64,000 bases of DNA from NCBI RefSeq assembly GCF_001900245.1, contig NZ_CP017813.1:744001-808000 (forward strand). The letters run 5' to 3'. The stretch's first letter is position 1; each line of letters opens with the position of its first letter. Positions 8,589-18,904 of this stretch are shown here, piece after piece. The notes beneath the pieces are model-generated. The model did not search any database. It saw only the letters and a list, made by a program, of their open reading frames with translations, and was not told the origin of the DNA. The position numbers and the translations under genes are program-made. Source of the stretch: Mycoplasmopsis pullorum (GTDB taxonomy: Bacteria; Bacillota_I; Bacilli_A; Mycoplasmatales; Metamycoplasmataceae).

Positions 8589-8616
8589 CCCTAAAACCTG
8601 TAGGGATTTTTCGTTT
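8589..8616 (+). terminator. Intrinsic terminator in the element's 3' flank
   Basis: CCCTA (8589-8593) and TAGGG (8601-8605) form a stem followed by ATTTTTCGTTTT. It could end transcription from the transposase region. The rest of 8617-8859 contains only AT-rich sequence and the pfkA promoter. Confidence 0.6.
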
Positions 8617-8782
8617 TAAATTTTTTTGATTTTTTGCTTTTGTTAACGAAAAAAAGATTTAAAACTAGATTGAGAAGCAAGAAAATTCTTGCGATTTCCG
8701 ATAAGTTTTAGCATTAGTTTGCTATTTAGACCAGATCACTAAAAATAATATATTTTCCAATATTGAATAAAGTGAAAACGTA

Positions 8783-8788
8783 TATAAT
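8783..8788 (+). promoter_or_regulatory. -10 box of pfkA
   Basis: TATAAT lies 71 bases upstream of the pfkA start. TTGAAT at 8763-8768 is a poorly spaced -35 candidate (14 bases). Confidence 0.5.
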
Positions 8789-8859
8789 TTTATCAACTCT
8801 TATCTATATCGAAATACGAATAAAACGAATTTAAAAGTTAAAATAAGTAAAGGAGAATT

Positions 8860-9837
8860 ATGAGAAAAATAGCTGTATTAACCTCTGGTGGTGATGCTCC
8901 AGGTATGAACTCTGCTCTAAGAGCAATCATTAAAAGTGCTAAAGCAAACGGTTTGGAAGCTTTTGTAGTTTACGAAGGATATAAAGGACTTTACGAAGGA
9001 AATATTGTACCAGCTGATACAATCAATTTCGATGCATATAATAATTTAGGTGGGACTGTAATTTATTCTGCTCGTTTTCCAGAATTTAAAAACCCTGAAG
9101 TGCGTCAAGTAGCTATTAACAACTTAAAATCAAAAGACATTGATGCCTTGGTTGTTATTGGTGGTGACGGCAGCTACATGGGAGCACAACTCTTGCATGA
9201 AGCTGGGGTTAAAACTGTTGGTCTACCAGGGACAATCGACAATGATATTGCTTCAAGTGATTTCACAATCGGATACGATACTGCTTTAAATATTGTTGTT
9301 GATGCAATTGATAAAATTCGCGATACAGCAACTAGTCACCGTAGAATTATGGTAGTCGAAGTGATGGGGAATCAATGTGGTGACTTAGCACTTTGAAGCG
9401 GACTTGCTACTGGTGCTGAAATTATTTCAACTAGCGAAAACACTTTAAGTGTTGAAGAGATTGTTCAACAAGCTTCTGAATTAGCTAAAGACTTATCAAG
9501 ACGTTCAATTATGATTGTTGTTTCAGAAAAAAGATACAACATCGCTGAATTAGCAAAAGAAATTGAAAAAGCTACTAAATGAGAAACTCGTCCAACAAGT
9601 TTGGGACACATTCAACGTGGTGGACGTCCAAGTGCTCAAGAAAGAATTAGTGCCGCATTAATGGGGATTAAAGCTGTTGAATTCTTATTAGAGGGACAAA
9701 GTGGAATCGCGATCGGAATCATTAAAGGCGATGTTGTTGCAAATCCAATTTTAGAAGCATTAAGTATGCACTCTCCAGCTAAAGCTAAAGCAGTTGAACG
9801 TGCAAACAAATTTAATAAATTAAACAAAATCAAATAA
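8860..9837 (+). CDS. pfkA: 6-phosphofructokinase
   Basis: 325 residues, the normal length of bacterial ATP-PFK. The N-terminal nucleotide loop [19 protein letters not shown] at about residue 103 and the catalytic PGTIDND region (about 124-130, TIDND) are intact. The substrate loop VEVMG.QCGDLA and GHIQRGG, which contributes fructose-6-phosphate binding, are also present. It phosphorylates fructose-6-phosphate to fructose-1,6-bisphosphate, the committed step of glycolysis. AAAGGAGAATT precedes the ATG. TGA is read as Trp at 9394 and in TKWETR. It is monocistronic with its own terminator. Confidence 0.97.
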
Positions 9838-9843
9838 TTTCGA

Positions 9844-9872
9844 ATATCAGTTTTTAGACTGATATTTTTATT
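9844..9872 (+). terminator. Terminator of pfkA
   Basis: ATATCAGT (9844-9851) pairs with ACTGATAT (9858-9865) and is followed by TTTTTA. Confidence 0.75.
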
Positions 9873-10066
9873 ACCTTTTTTCTGATTTGTGAAAAATTTT
9901 CATATTTAGTGAAACTCGATTTCTTAAAAACTCGCAAATTCACATGATATTTAACACTATTGATAAAATATGTGGAAAATTAACTTATTTTTATAAAAAA
10001 TAAGATTGTTCGAACTTTAAAAATATATAATGAAAATGTAGACAAATAGACAAATTGAGGAGAATT

Positions 10067-11458
10067 ATGAAAAAACACAAATTACTTCTATGCCTTGGAG
10101 CTGGATCACTTCTTTCAGTTTTACCAGCAATTTCAGGAGCATGTGTTGTCGAAAAAGGAAAAACACCAGAAAAACCAGTAGATAAAAAACCTGGTACTGA
10201 GACAACAAACCCTGGTACTGGGACAACAACCCCTGGGGACGATAACAAATTAACAGTTCCTGGTTATATTAAGGAAGATGCACGTGTTGCTGTAATTAAT
10301 AAAAAAGAATTACCTGCAAAAGAAACTATTTCTGATGAAATTAAAAAAATGAAAATGGCTCTTGTAACAGATGAAGGGAATGTTGACGATAAATCATTTA
10401 ACCAATCTGCTTGAGAATCATTAAACTTAATTTACGATCAAACTGAAATTATTCCTACTTATGTTAAACCAAGTGGTAATTATGAAACTGCATATAAAGC
10501 AGTTATTAATAAAGGTAATAAAATAATTGTTTTACCTGGATTTAAACACAAATCAGCAATTGCAGAATATATTACTGAAAACTTAGATGATTTAATTGAA
10601 AAGAAAGTACACATTATTGGTATTGACTTTGATATCGCAGAAGATATTAATTATCCTTACTTCTACAGCTTACAATACAAAATGAAAGAAGCTGGATATG
10701 TTGTTGGTTTTGCAACTGCAAAATTCTTAGGTGAAAAATATTCAAACGATGAAGCTAAAAGATTAGCAAATTCATTTGGTGGTGGACCTTTCCCAGGTGT
10801 TACAGACTTCAATGAAGGGTTCTTAAAAGGACTTTATGCTTATGCTGAGGAAAATCCTAAAACTAAAGTTAAACATACTCCAGATATTAAATTAGATTCT
10901 GGTTTCGCAGCAGGTGATACAATGACCAATGCCGTAACAACTGCTGTAGCTACAAAAGCTTCAGTTATTTTACCTGTTGCTGGACCTGCTACAGGTGAAG
11001 TGTTAACAGAATTAGGAAAAGCTGGTTCTAATTCTACATATGTAATCGGTGTTGATGTGGACCAAAGTCTAGCCTACAAAGATAATGCTGGAAAATTCTT
11101 AACATCAATTACTAAAGGAATAGCTCAATCTACATACGACATTGTTACAGAAATTTTATTCCCTGAAGTGGCTGGAACTAATTTCTTAAAATCAAAAGAT
11201 GCTAATACTAAGTTTGCTCACTCAGGTTCTTTAAAAGAAAACTGAGTTGGATATGTTCTATCTAAAATCACAGATGAAGCAGATCGTGCAAAAATGGATG
11301 AAGCATTGAAAGCTGCAAGAATGAAATTTGATGCTTTATCTGATGAAGATATTGAATTCATTAACTCTGGAAAAGCTTTAAAATCTGATAATGCACCAGA
11401 AGAACAAATTCCTGTAAGATTGAATAAAATTATTAACGAAATTGCTAAATTAAGTTAG
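10067..11458 (+). CDS. Bmp-family nucleoside-binding lipoprotein of an ABC transporter
   Basis: 463 residues. The signal peptide ends in a lipobox (ISGAC, Cys26), so the mature protein is a membrane-tethered lipoprotein. A low-complexity Pro/Gly/Thr linker with PGT repeats follows. The binding domain then opens with the Bmp/PnrA signature (ALVTDEGNVDDKSFNQSAWE), and ends of this family bind purine or pyrimidine nucleosides. GAGGAGAATT precedes the ATG at 10067. It is followed by the double ATPase and two permeases, forming a complete Bmp-type importer. Mycoplasmas cannot make nucleotides de novo, so nucleoside import is the likely role. Confidence 0.9.
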
Positions 11459-11476
11459 TTTCTTAGTCATCGCTTT

Positions 11477-11514
11477 AAAGTAGAAGGAAAATTAACTTTT
11501 CTTCTACTTTTATA
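11477..11514 (+). terminator. Hairpin between binding protein and ATPase genes
   Basis: AAAGTAGAAG...(11477-11491) pairs with TTTTCTTCTACTTT (11497-11510) and ends in TATATT. The T-run is poor. It may act as a partial terminator giving more lipoprotein than transporter, or as an mRNA stabiliser. Confidence 0.5.
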
Positions 11515-11535
11515 TTAAATATTAGAAAGGAATAC

Positions 11536-13353
11536 ATGAAAGAAATTAATGCAATTGAATTTGTTGATTTGTCCAAATCTTTCGGTTCAATTAAAGCGAA
11601 TCAAAATATTTCTTTTGCTGTTAAAAAAGGAACTATTCATGCTTTAATTGGTGAAAATGGAGCTGGTAAAAGCACTTTGATGTCGATTCTTTTTGGTTTA
11701 TATGAACCAGATAGTGGATATATTAAAGTTAATGGTCAACAAGTTAGTATTACCGGACCTAACGATGCTAAGAAACTCAACATTGGTATGGTTCACCAAC
11801 ATTTTAAATTAGTTAATGTTTATACTAATTTAGAAAATGTTATTCTTGGTGTTGAACCAAAACGCAAAAATTCTCCTGGTGTTATTGACTATGCTCCTGC
11901 TATTGAAAAAATCAAAACAATTCAAAATGTTTTTAAATTGGATTTTGATTTAAACAATAAAAGTAGTAATGAAGCAGTTTCAACTCGTCAAAAAGTTGAG
12001 ATTATGAAGATGCTTTATCAAGATTCTGAAATTTTGATTTTTGATGAACCTACAGCGGTTTTAACAGACCAAGAAATTCAGGGTTTACTCGAAACCTTTA
12101 GATTGTTTAAAAAACAAGGTAAAACAATTATTTTCATTTCACATAAACTAAACGAAATTAAAGAAGTTGCAGATTATGCAACTGTATTAAGACACGGAAA
12201 AGTAACAGGAAACTTTAAAGTTTCTGATGTTTCAATTGAGCAAATGGCTCAAATGATGGTCGGAAGCAACATTACTCATGCCGCTAACACTGATCGTGGA
12301 CAAAATATCAGTGACGAAGTTTTATTTGAAATGAAAAATGTTTCGACTAAATCTGCAAAACCTTTAAGAGATTTTAGTCTTAAAGTGCATGCTGGTGAAA
12401 TTGTTGCTATTGCCGGAGTTGAGGGAAATGGTCAACAAGATTTAGAATATGTGGTTAGCGGATTGATGAATCCACTTAAACAAGAAGGTGTTGATAGTCA
12501 AATTAACTTGAAAAAAACCGAGTTAATTAAACGTAAATTTGACTTATTCTTTTCAAATAAAGTTAAAAAACTCTACTTTAAAACATTAGTTTTATTTTTC
12601 TTAATTTGTTTATTAGTCGCTTCTATAATTGTTGTCGCCATAACAAAAAATCAATTATTTAAAATGATGTTTATCACCTATATAGTAGTTTTTGCCTTGA
12701 TTATTATAGGTTTTGGACTTGTTTTAACTCTTGAGTTCATCAAAATGAGCAAATTGAAAAAACTCAAGGACAACGAATATATTGATCTTAAAGATTATTC
12801 TACTTTTGAGCGTTCGCAAATGGGATTATCATATATTCCAAGCGACCGTCACAAACACGGTTTAGTTTTGGATTTCAAAATCTCTGAGAATACTCAACTT
12901 AGACGTCTTTGAGACAAGACACTACAATTTTTTGGTATTTTTAAAATCAAAAATATTAAAAATGAATTTAATTCAATTAAAGATAAATACGATGTACGTG
13001 GTACTAAAAATGGTATTTCACAAGCACGTAGTTTATCAGGTGGAAACCAACAAAAATTTATTGTCGGAAGAGAAATGAATAGTGAACACGATTTCATTTT
13101 AATTCTACAACCTACACGTGGATTAGATGTTGGTGCTATTCAAAATATTCACCAAAATATCTTAGAAGAACGTGCAAAAGGAAAAGGTATTTTATTAATT
13201 TCATACGAGTTAGATGAAGTTTTATCTTTAGCAGATCGAATTGTTATTATTAACAATGGTCGTAATGTTTTAAATAAAAAAGCGTATGAAGTTGATCGTA
13301 CAGAAATTGGTGTTTACATGTCTAAACACAATAACGAGCAAGGAGGTCAATAA
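11536..13353 (+). CDS. Double-ATPase subunit of Bmp-type nucleoside ABC importer, with inserted membrane hairpin
   Basis: 605 residues, two RbsA-like nucleotide-binding domains. Domain 1 has Walker A GENGAGKST, a degenerate signature (VSTRQKVEI where LS.GQ is usual), Walker B LIFDEPTAVLT and H-loop ISHK. Domain 2 has a degenerate Walker A (EGNGQQDLE), signature SLSGGNQQK and Walker B ILQPTRGLD, the last typical of this subfamily. Domain 2 is split after the Walker A by about 110 residues with two strong membrane segments (around residues 345-402) before YIPSDRHKHGL resumes the fold. That insertion is unusual for a cytosolic ATPase. Its stop overlaps the next start by one base. Confidence 0.9.
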
Positions 13354-14972
13354 TGAATTTTATTAATCAAAAGTTAAATTCTCTGCGTTCGTATTTAATG
13401 TTCGAAGATAAGAAAAATAATCGTAGACGGATTTATTCTTCAATTTGAGCAGTTATTATCGGATTATTTCTTTCATCATTATTTTATTTTATTAAAACCT
13501 ACTCAGCAAATGCTGAAGAAGCTTCTCACCTGAATATTAATATTTTTTCGTTTATTAAGGAGATGTTTAAATCCGGTTTTGATAAAAACAATCGTTTTGA
13601 TTTGCTTTCATATTTCTTATTTTTTGCTTTTACTGGTTTAGCAATTGCTATAGCTTTTAAATCTGGATATTTTAACATTGGTTCATCTGGACAAATGACT
13701 TTACCAGCAATTGTTTTCTTTGCAATTATAATTTCTACAAAAACTCCACTTTCAAAAGTTCCAACATCATATATAGTTGGTATGTTCTTTGTCTTTATTC
13801 TTTTAGGATTTGTTGTTGGTGCAATTTCTGGATTTCTAAAAGCATTCTTTAATGTGCATGAAGTTATTTCGACAATCTTTTTAAATTGAATTATTTGTTA
13901 TTTAGCACAATGATTATTCACCAGAGGTAATTCAATTTTCTTTGAAGCATCAGATTCATCTAGTCAAATCGATAAGTTTTTAGATACAATAGTTGGTACA
14001 CAAAAAATTAGAATTCCAAAAGCGATTAAATTTAATTTTATTTATTTTGGATTAGCACTTTTTGCATTTCTATCAGTTTCATTTTGATTAATGTATCGTT
14101 ATACTACACTTGGTTATAAAATTAAGATGATTGGATTAAATCGTACTAACTCGCAATATGTTGGTGTTAATCAAAAATTAACGACAATTTCGGTTTTAGG
14201 TCTCTCTGGAGCTCTTAGTGGAATAGCGGGATTTTATTATTTAATAATTTATAATGGAAAAATAAGTGATGAAATTGCAAATGGTCCCTATCCTATTGCT
14301 TTTGAAGCAATTGCTATTGCTCTTTTAGTACTTAATTCACCAATTGGAATCAGTTTTAGTGCAATTCTTTATTCTGTAATTTTTACTTCAAAAGGTGACT
14401 TACAAGTATTAGAAGGTATTGCGAAAGTTGATAAAGATTTCTTCCCTATTATTACAGGTTTAATTATTTTCGCTGGTGCTCTCGGTTTACTTTTTGCTAA
14501 GTTCAAACCATTGAGATTTTTCACTAAATATATCTATTTAGCAACGCTAAAAGAATATTGATCTAAATTTAAAACACATAAACAAAAATCATTTAAGTCA
14601 TTTATTTTGATTAATCAAAAACGACTACAATTGTTTAACTTTAAACATAAAAATAATTCAAAATTAAAACAAGAAGCTAAACCTTATCATGATATTATCG
14701 ATCAAAAATTATTAGAAATTTCAAAAACAGATTCAGATTTAGAAAAAATGAAATTGTATGATGAAATCTATAAGGTTAAACAAGAAATTAATCAAATTTA
14801 TAACTCTTATAGTGACTTAAGAAATGAAATTAATATCGAAATAGCAAAACGTACTGATAATAAAGTAATTTATGCTAACTTTAAAGAAGATTTATACACT
14901 CAATTCAAACAAAGAATTGATCAAAAATTCTTTAATAAAAATAAAGAGGAGGTAAAAAATGTCAATAATTAG
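13353..14972 (+). CDS. Nucleoside ABC transporter permease 1 with long cytosolic tail
   Basis: 539 residues. A membrane core of about 400 residues has the family motifs (FKSGYFNIGSSGQM, GAISGFLKAFFNVHEVISTI, TTLGYKIKMIGLNRTNSQYVG, SGALSGIAG). It pairs with the second permease to form the channel. About 140 charged residues after residue 400 form a predicted coiled coil rich in Lys, Asn and Glu, an extension not needed for transport and of unknown role. The start overlaps the ATPase stop (TAATG) and follows AAGGAGG. Its end overlaps the next gene by 14 bases. Confidence 0.9.
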
Positions 14973-15924
14973 TACAGTCATTTGTTCATCATTTTTTATC
15001 TTTTGTATCTTGTTTTTAGGAACTTTATCAGGAATTTTTAGTGAACGTGCTGGTATTGTTAATATTGCAATCAATGGATTTATTATCTTTGGTGCAACAA
15101 TGTATGCATTAATTACTTATATTTTTACTGATAAATTCGGTAATCAAACAGCTATTTCTCCATGATGACAAATTCTTACTTCACCGCTAGCGGCATTACT
15201 AACTGGTGCCTTTGCTATGGTTTTTGGTTATACTACCATCAAATTAAAATCAGATCAAACAATTTCAGGTTTTGCTATGAATGTACTAGTTGCTGGAATT
15301 GCTTTACTTATTTTTCTTTCGATTCGTAGTGCTCAAGGTGAAGGACATGTTGTTAGCTTTAGAAAAACAAATGAACTTGCGATTGGAAAAAGTTTTACCA
15401 ATATCTCAAACTTAATCAGCTACAAAACTTTTGTCGTTATTGCTATTGGTATTGCAGCATTCTTTGCATTAAAATTCACTCGTTGAGGTGTGCGTTTTCG
15501 TTCGGTTGGAGAAAATCCACAAGCTTCAGACGTAGCTGGAATTAATGTTTTAAAAATGAAATGACAAGGTATTTTCATCTCAGGATTTATTGCTGGAATG
15601 GCTGGAGCAATTTACTCGCAAATTCGTATTGATACTGTATCAACCACCGGTGATGTCCAAGGTCTTGGTTTCCTAGCTTTAGCAATTATGATTACGTCAC
15701 AATGAAAAGTGCACTGAGCAGCATTAATTTCATTAATGTTTGCATTATTATACGGATTCAGTTACTACGGAATTACTTCTATTCAAGCACTGAACAACTT
15801 AAAAATTCGTGAATTGTTCTACACATTACCATTTTTCACAACACTCGTGATTATGATTTTTACATCAAAACGTTCCTTTGGGCCAGCTGCAGCTGGGATT
15901 CCATATGACAAATCGCAACGCTAA
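14959..15924 (+). CDS. Nucleoside ABC transporter permease 2
   Basis: 321 residues, almost entirely membrane helices. Motifs SERAGIVNIAINGFIIFGA at the N-terminus, WGVRFRSVGENPQASDVAG, and SGFIAGMAGAIYSQ are those of the YufQ/BmpD-type second permease. AAAGAGGAGG upstream lies within the end of the previous gene. The last gene of the importer operon, it is followed by an intrinsic terminator. Confidence 0.92.
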
Positions 15925-15937
15925 AAATCATTTTAAA

Positions 15938-15968
15938 AATAGTAGTTTTTGAGCTGCTATTTTTTTAA
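15938..15968 (+). terminator. Terminator of nucleoside transporter operon
   Basis: AATAGTAG (15938-15945) pairs with CTGCTATT (15954-15961), followed by TTTTTTT. Confidence 0.75.
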
Positions 15969-15997
15969 TTATTTTTTGCATCAAAAAAATAGAAAGT

Positions 15998-16195
15998 GAT
16001 AAAATAAATAAGCAATATTTAATTGCAGAAAGTAGATTCACTTCTCACCTGATGGCCATAGCCTTGGGTTTTGCTACAATTAAATGTATCATAATTATTT
16101 TTTCTGATACCTTTTTTAGTAGAGAAGTGGCACAACCACTTTTTATTTTACTTTTATTTCAAAACAAAGAATTTATTCGTCACAGGAGGGTTATT
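15998..16195 (+). promoter_or_regulatory. L20/IF3-type attenuator leader of infC-rpmI-rplT
   Basis: A GATAAAAT -10 box (15998-16005) precedes a leader of nearly 190 bases. CACTTCTC (16039-16046) can pair with GAGAAGTG (16122-16129). The overlapping AAGTGG (16125-16130) can instead pair with CCACTT (16136-16141), which is followed by TTTATTTTA, an intrinsic terminator. The two folds exclude each other, the mark of transcription attenuation. Firmicute infC operons are controlled this way by ribosomal protein L20 binding the leader. The ligand here is inferred from gene order. Confidence 0.75.
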
Positions 16196-16801
16196 ATCAG
16201 ACCAAAAATGAAAAAACCTAGTGCTGAGCACTATGTAAATGAAGCAATTCCTTTTAAACAAGTATTTTTAATTGGAGCTAACGGAGAAAAAATCGGTGTT
16301 ACATACACAAATGATGCTATTGAACAAGCTAAAAACTTAAAAATGGATTTAGTTTTAATTCAAGCAGAACCAAAACCAATCGCGAGAATTTTAGATTATG
16401 GTAAATTCAAATACGACCGTAAGAAAAAACAAAAAGAAGTTAAGGAAAAACAAGCGACTGTTCAAAATCGTGAAGTTAGATTAACGCCAATGATTGGTGA
16501 AAATGACTTATTAACCAAAAGTCGTAAAGCACGTGAATTTTTACTCAAAGGTGACCGAATCAAGGTTTCACTTAAATTACGTGGACGTGAAATTGGTCGT
16601 CAAGATTTAGGTCTTGCAACACTTGATAAATTTTTCAAAACGTTAGAAGATATTGCTGAAATTACAAAGGAAGCAAAATTGGTAAATGACCGATTCCTTG
16701 ATATGAATCTTCAACCGAACAAACAAAAAATTGCAAGATATCTAAAAGAAAAAGAACTTAGTGACAAAAGCAAAGAAAATGTTACTAAAGAAGGAGAATA
16801 A
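16196..16801 (+). CDS. infC: Translation initiation factor IF-3 (non-ATG start)
   Basis: 201 residues from ATC 16196. The upstream CAGGAGGG sits 7 bases before ATC; ATT at 16193 is the alternative. The first ATG (16208) is too far from the ribosome site and would cut conserved residues IRPKMKKP. IF-3 genes commonly start at AUU or AUC so that IF-3, which rejects such codons, limits its own synthesis. N-domain (INGEKIGV-like GANGEKIGVTYTNDA, RILDYGKFKYD) and C-domain (KVSLKLRGREIGRQDLG) are complete. It blocks subunit joining and proofreads the initiator tRNA on 30S. The stop overlaps the base before rpmI. Confidence 0.95.
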   Translation: MRPKMKKPSAEHYVNEAIPFKQVFLIGANGEKIGVTYTNDAIEQAKNLKMDLVLIQAEPKPIARILDYGKFKYDRKKKQKEVKEKQATVQNREVRLTPMIGENDLLTKSRKAREFLLKGDRIKVSLKLRGREIGRQDLGLATLDKFFKTLEDIAEITKEAKLVNDRFLDMNLQPNKQKIARYLKEKELSDKSKENVTKEGE

Positions 16802-16990
16802 ATGCCAAAAATGAAAACCAAAAGTGCGTTAAAAAAACGTATTAAAATTACAGGAACAGGTAAAGTTTTAAGAGAACAAGCTTTCCGTTCACATTTAGCA
16901 CAAAACAAAACTACTAAACAAAAACGTCACGCTCGTAAAGCTGCTTTAATGTCACGTTCAGACATTAAAAGATTCAAAGCAATGTTTTAG
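16802..16990 (+). CDS. rpmI: 50S ribosomal protein L35
   Basis: 62 residues, very basic, with the family start [20 protein letters not shown] and the conserved [16 protein letters not shown]. It is directly after infC; the ribosome site AAGGAG lies in the last codons of infC. Confidence 0.97.
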   Translation: MPKMKTKSALKKRIKITGTGKVLREQAFRSHLAQNKTTKQKRHARKAALMSRSDIKRFKAMF

Positions 16991-16998
16991 TATTTACA

Positions 16999-17024
16999 AT
17001 TTTGTCCAATTTGAGTGACAAAAT
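16999..17024 (+). promoter_or_regulatory. Hairpin between rpmI and rplT
   Basis: ATTTTGTC (16999-17006) pairs perfectly with GACAAAAT (17017-17024) around a 10-base loop, without a T-run. It may be an RNA-processing or L20-binding site tuning L35:L20 output. Confidence 0.4.
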
Positions 17025-17074
17025 CATCAATTTTAAATTTATAATTACACAACTTCAGAAAGGAAATTTAAAAT

Positions 17075-17425
17075 ATGGCAAGAGTTAAAGGTGGAACCGT
17101 TACAAGAGCAAGACGTAAAAAATGATTAAAATTAGCTAAAGGATACTTTGGACACAAATCAATCGGTTACAAAGTTGCAAAACAAGCTGTTGTTAAATCA
17201 TGAACATACGCTTTTAGAGACCGTAAACAAGTTAAAAGAGACTTCCGTAAATTATGAATCGCACGTATTAATGCTGCAACTAGAGCACACGGAATGAGCT
17301 ACTCAAGATTTATTAACGGATTAAAACAAGCTAATGTTACTATTAACCGTAAAATGCTTTCAGAATTAGCTATTAACGAACCTAAAACATTCGAAATGTT
17401 AATTCAATTAGCACAAGGAAAATAA
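17075..17425 (+). CDS. rplT: 50S ribosomal protein L20
   Basis: 116 residues, standard length. [29 protein letters not shown] and [16 protein letters not shown]-like sequence ([17 protein letters not shown]) are diagnostic. Three TGA Trp codons split it if read with the standard code. It is required early in 50S assembly and is the likely feedback regulator of the operon through the leader. AGAAAGGAAATT precedes the start. Confidence 0.97.
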
Positions 17426-17443
17426 TTTTCAATTTGAAATTTT

Positions 17444-17466
17444 AAAGCAGGAAACTGCTTTTTTAT
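17444..17466 (+). terminator. Terminator of infC operon
   Basis: AAAGCAG (17444-17450), tetraloop GAAA, CTGCTTT (17455-17461), then TTTTA. Confidence 0.85.
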
Positions 17467-17525
17467 TTATCGTTTTTCTCACTTTCAATGATATAATCAT
17501 TGCACAATAAAATTAAGGAGTCAAA

Positions 17526-18215
17526 ATGTTAATTGCAATTAGTGGAATGATTTCGTCTGGAAAAAGCACTTTGGTTAAACAACTCTCAAAACTTTATCAA
17601 AATCAAAGTCTTAAATTAGATGAGTACGAGTCAAATGACTCAATTTTCGAAAGTTTACTTGATTGATTCCTACAACACAAGCCGCATGTAGGATTAAGCT
17701 TTGACATTTATGTCATGGACAGTCACGTCCAACGTGTTGAAAATATTCGTACACAATTTGCACAATTGCAATTAGACGAGCAAAGCGACTTTATATTTCT
17801 TGATCGTTTTCCACTTGAGCACTACATTTTTGCCTGCATTGATTTTGCAAGTGAGCAAGATCAACATTACCTGCAAATTTACAAAAGCGGTATTGCTGAA
17901 TTAGTCACACCAACTTCATTACCAGATTTTGTCATTTATCTGGATATGGATTTTGAAACATTTAAAACTCGTTTACTCAAGCGCTCTCGACCAGCTGAAA
18001 TTAACAACTGAGATGCAAATTTAGAATATTGAGCTCAATTACACTCAATTTACAAAACTAAATTCATCCAAATTTGCGAAGAATTTAATGTTAAATATCA
18101 AATTTTAGACACAAATAACAAAAATGAAGAGCAAGTTTTAGAACAAGCTAAAGCAATTATTCACGAATACCAACAAAGTTTAAAGTTAAAGGAGCAACAT
18201 GAAAATAGCAATTAG
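17526..18215 (+). CDS. Deoxynucleoside kinase (copy 1)
   Basis: 229 residues. P-loop ISGMISSGKST at the N-terminus, the DR motif (FLDRFPLEH) at about residue 98 and a lid region (KRSRPAEINNWD) place it with mollicute and Firmicute deoxyadenosine/deoxyguanosine kinases. It phosphorylates salvaged deoxynucleosides with ATP. It overlaps the next, paralogous gene by 17 bases, so both are probably translated from one message. Substrate preference cannot be set from sequence alone. Confidence 0.9.
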
Positions 18216-18861
18216 TGGAATGATTTCATCTGGCAAAAGCTCTTTAACTACATCTTTAGTTGAGTATTACTCCAAATTTAAACCTGCTACTTTTTTAAGT
18301 GAATTTAAAGAGGATGACATTGTCTTTCACAATTTATTAAAATGACACCTACAACGTCGCGCTAATGTTACATTAGCTTTTGAAACTTATGTTATGGATT
18401 CACACATCAGTGAACTCACAAACATCGAAGCTCAAATGAAGCGAAAATACGACGAATTTGACATCTTTTTAGACCGTTTTTGTGTTGAGCACATTATTTT
18501 TGCTCAAAACGCATTTGATTTAAGTTCACGACATTGAAAATCTTACAAAAAAATGGTTGATCAAATGATTAATCCAACTAACATTCCTGATTTTGTTATA
18601 TTTCTAGATGTTGATTTTGACACCTTCAAAAAACGTTTATTTAAACGCAATCGTAGTGCTGAAGTTGACAATTGAGATACTAACTATGATTATTACAAAA
18701 AAATGCACAGCACCTATAAACAAAATTTCATTGATTTGTGTCACGAATATAATGTCAATTATGCAATTATTAATACAAATAATTTAGATGAAAATGAAGT
18801 TTTAAAAGCTTCGGTTGATTTAATCGAACAAAACCGAAAAAAACTAAAAAATGAAAATTAA
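18199..18861 (+). CDS. Deoxynucleoside kinase (copy 2, tandem paralogue)
   Basis: 220 residues with the same plan as copy 1: ISGMISSGKSS P-loop, LDRFCVEH, and KRNRSAEVDNWDTNYDYY lid. The first 12 residues are nearly identical to copy 1, and the rest is diverged, so this is an old tandem duplication. AAAGGAGCAAC precedes its ATG within the end of copy 1. The two copies may differ in nucleoside choice or form a heterodimer, as related Lactobacillus kinases do. Confidence 0.9.
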
Positions 18862-18885
18862 GCATATTTTTTATGCTTTTTTTCT
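18859..18885 (+). terminator. Terminator of kinase pair
   Basis: AAGCATA (18860-18866) pairs with TATGCTT (18872-18878), followed by TTTTTC. The stem begins in the stop codon of copy 2. Confidence 0.75.
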
Positions 18886-18904
18886 TTTTTGCTAGAATTA
18901 ATAC

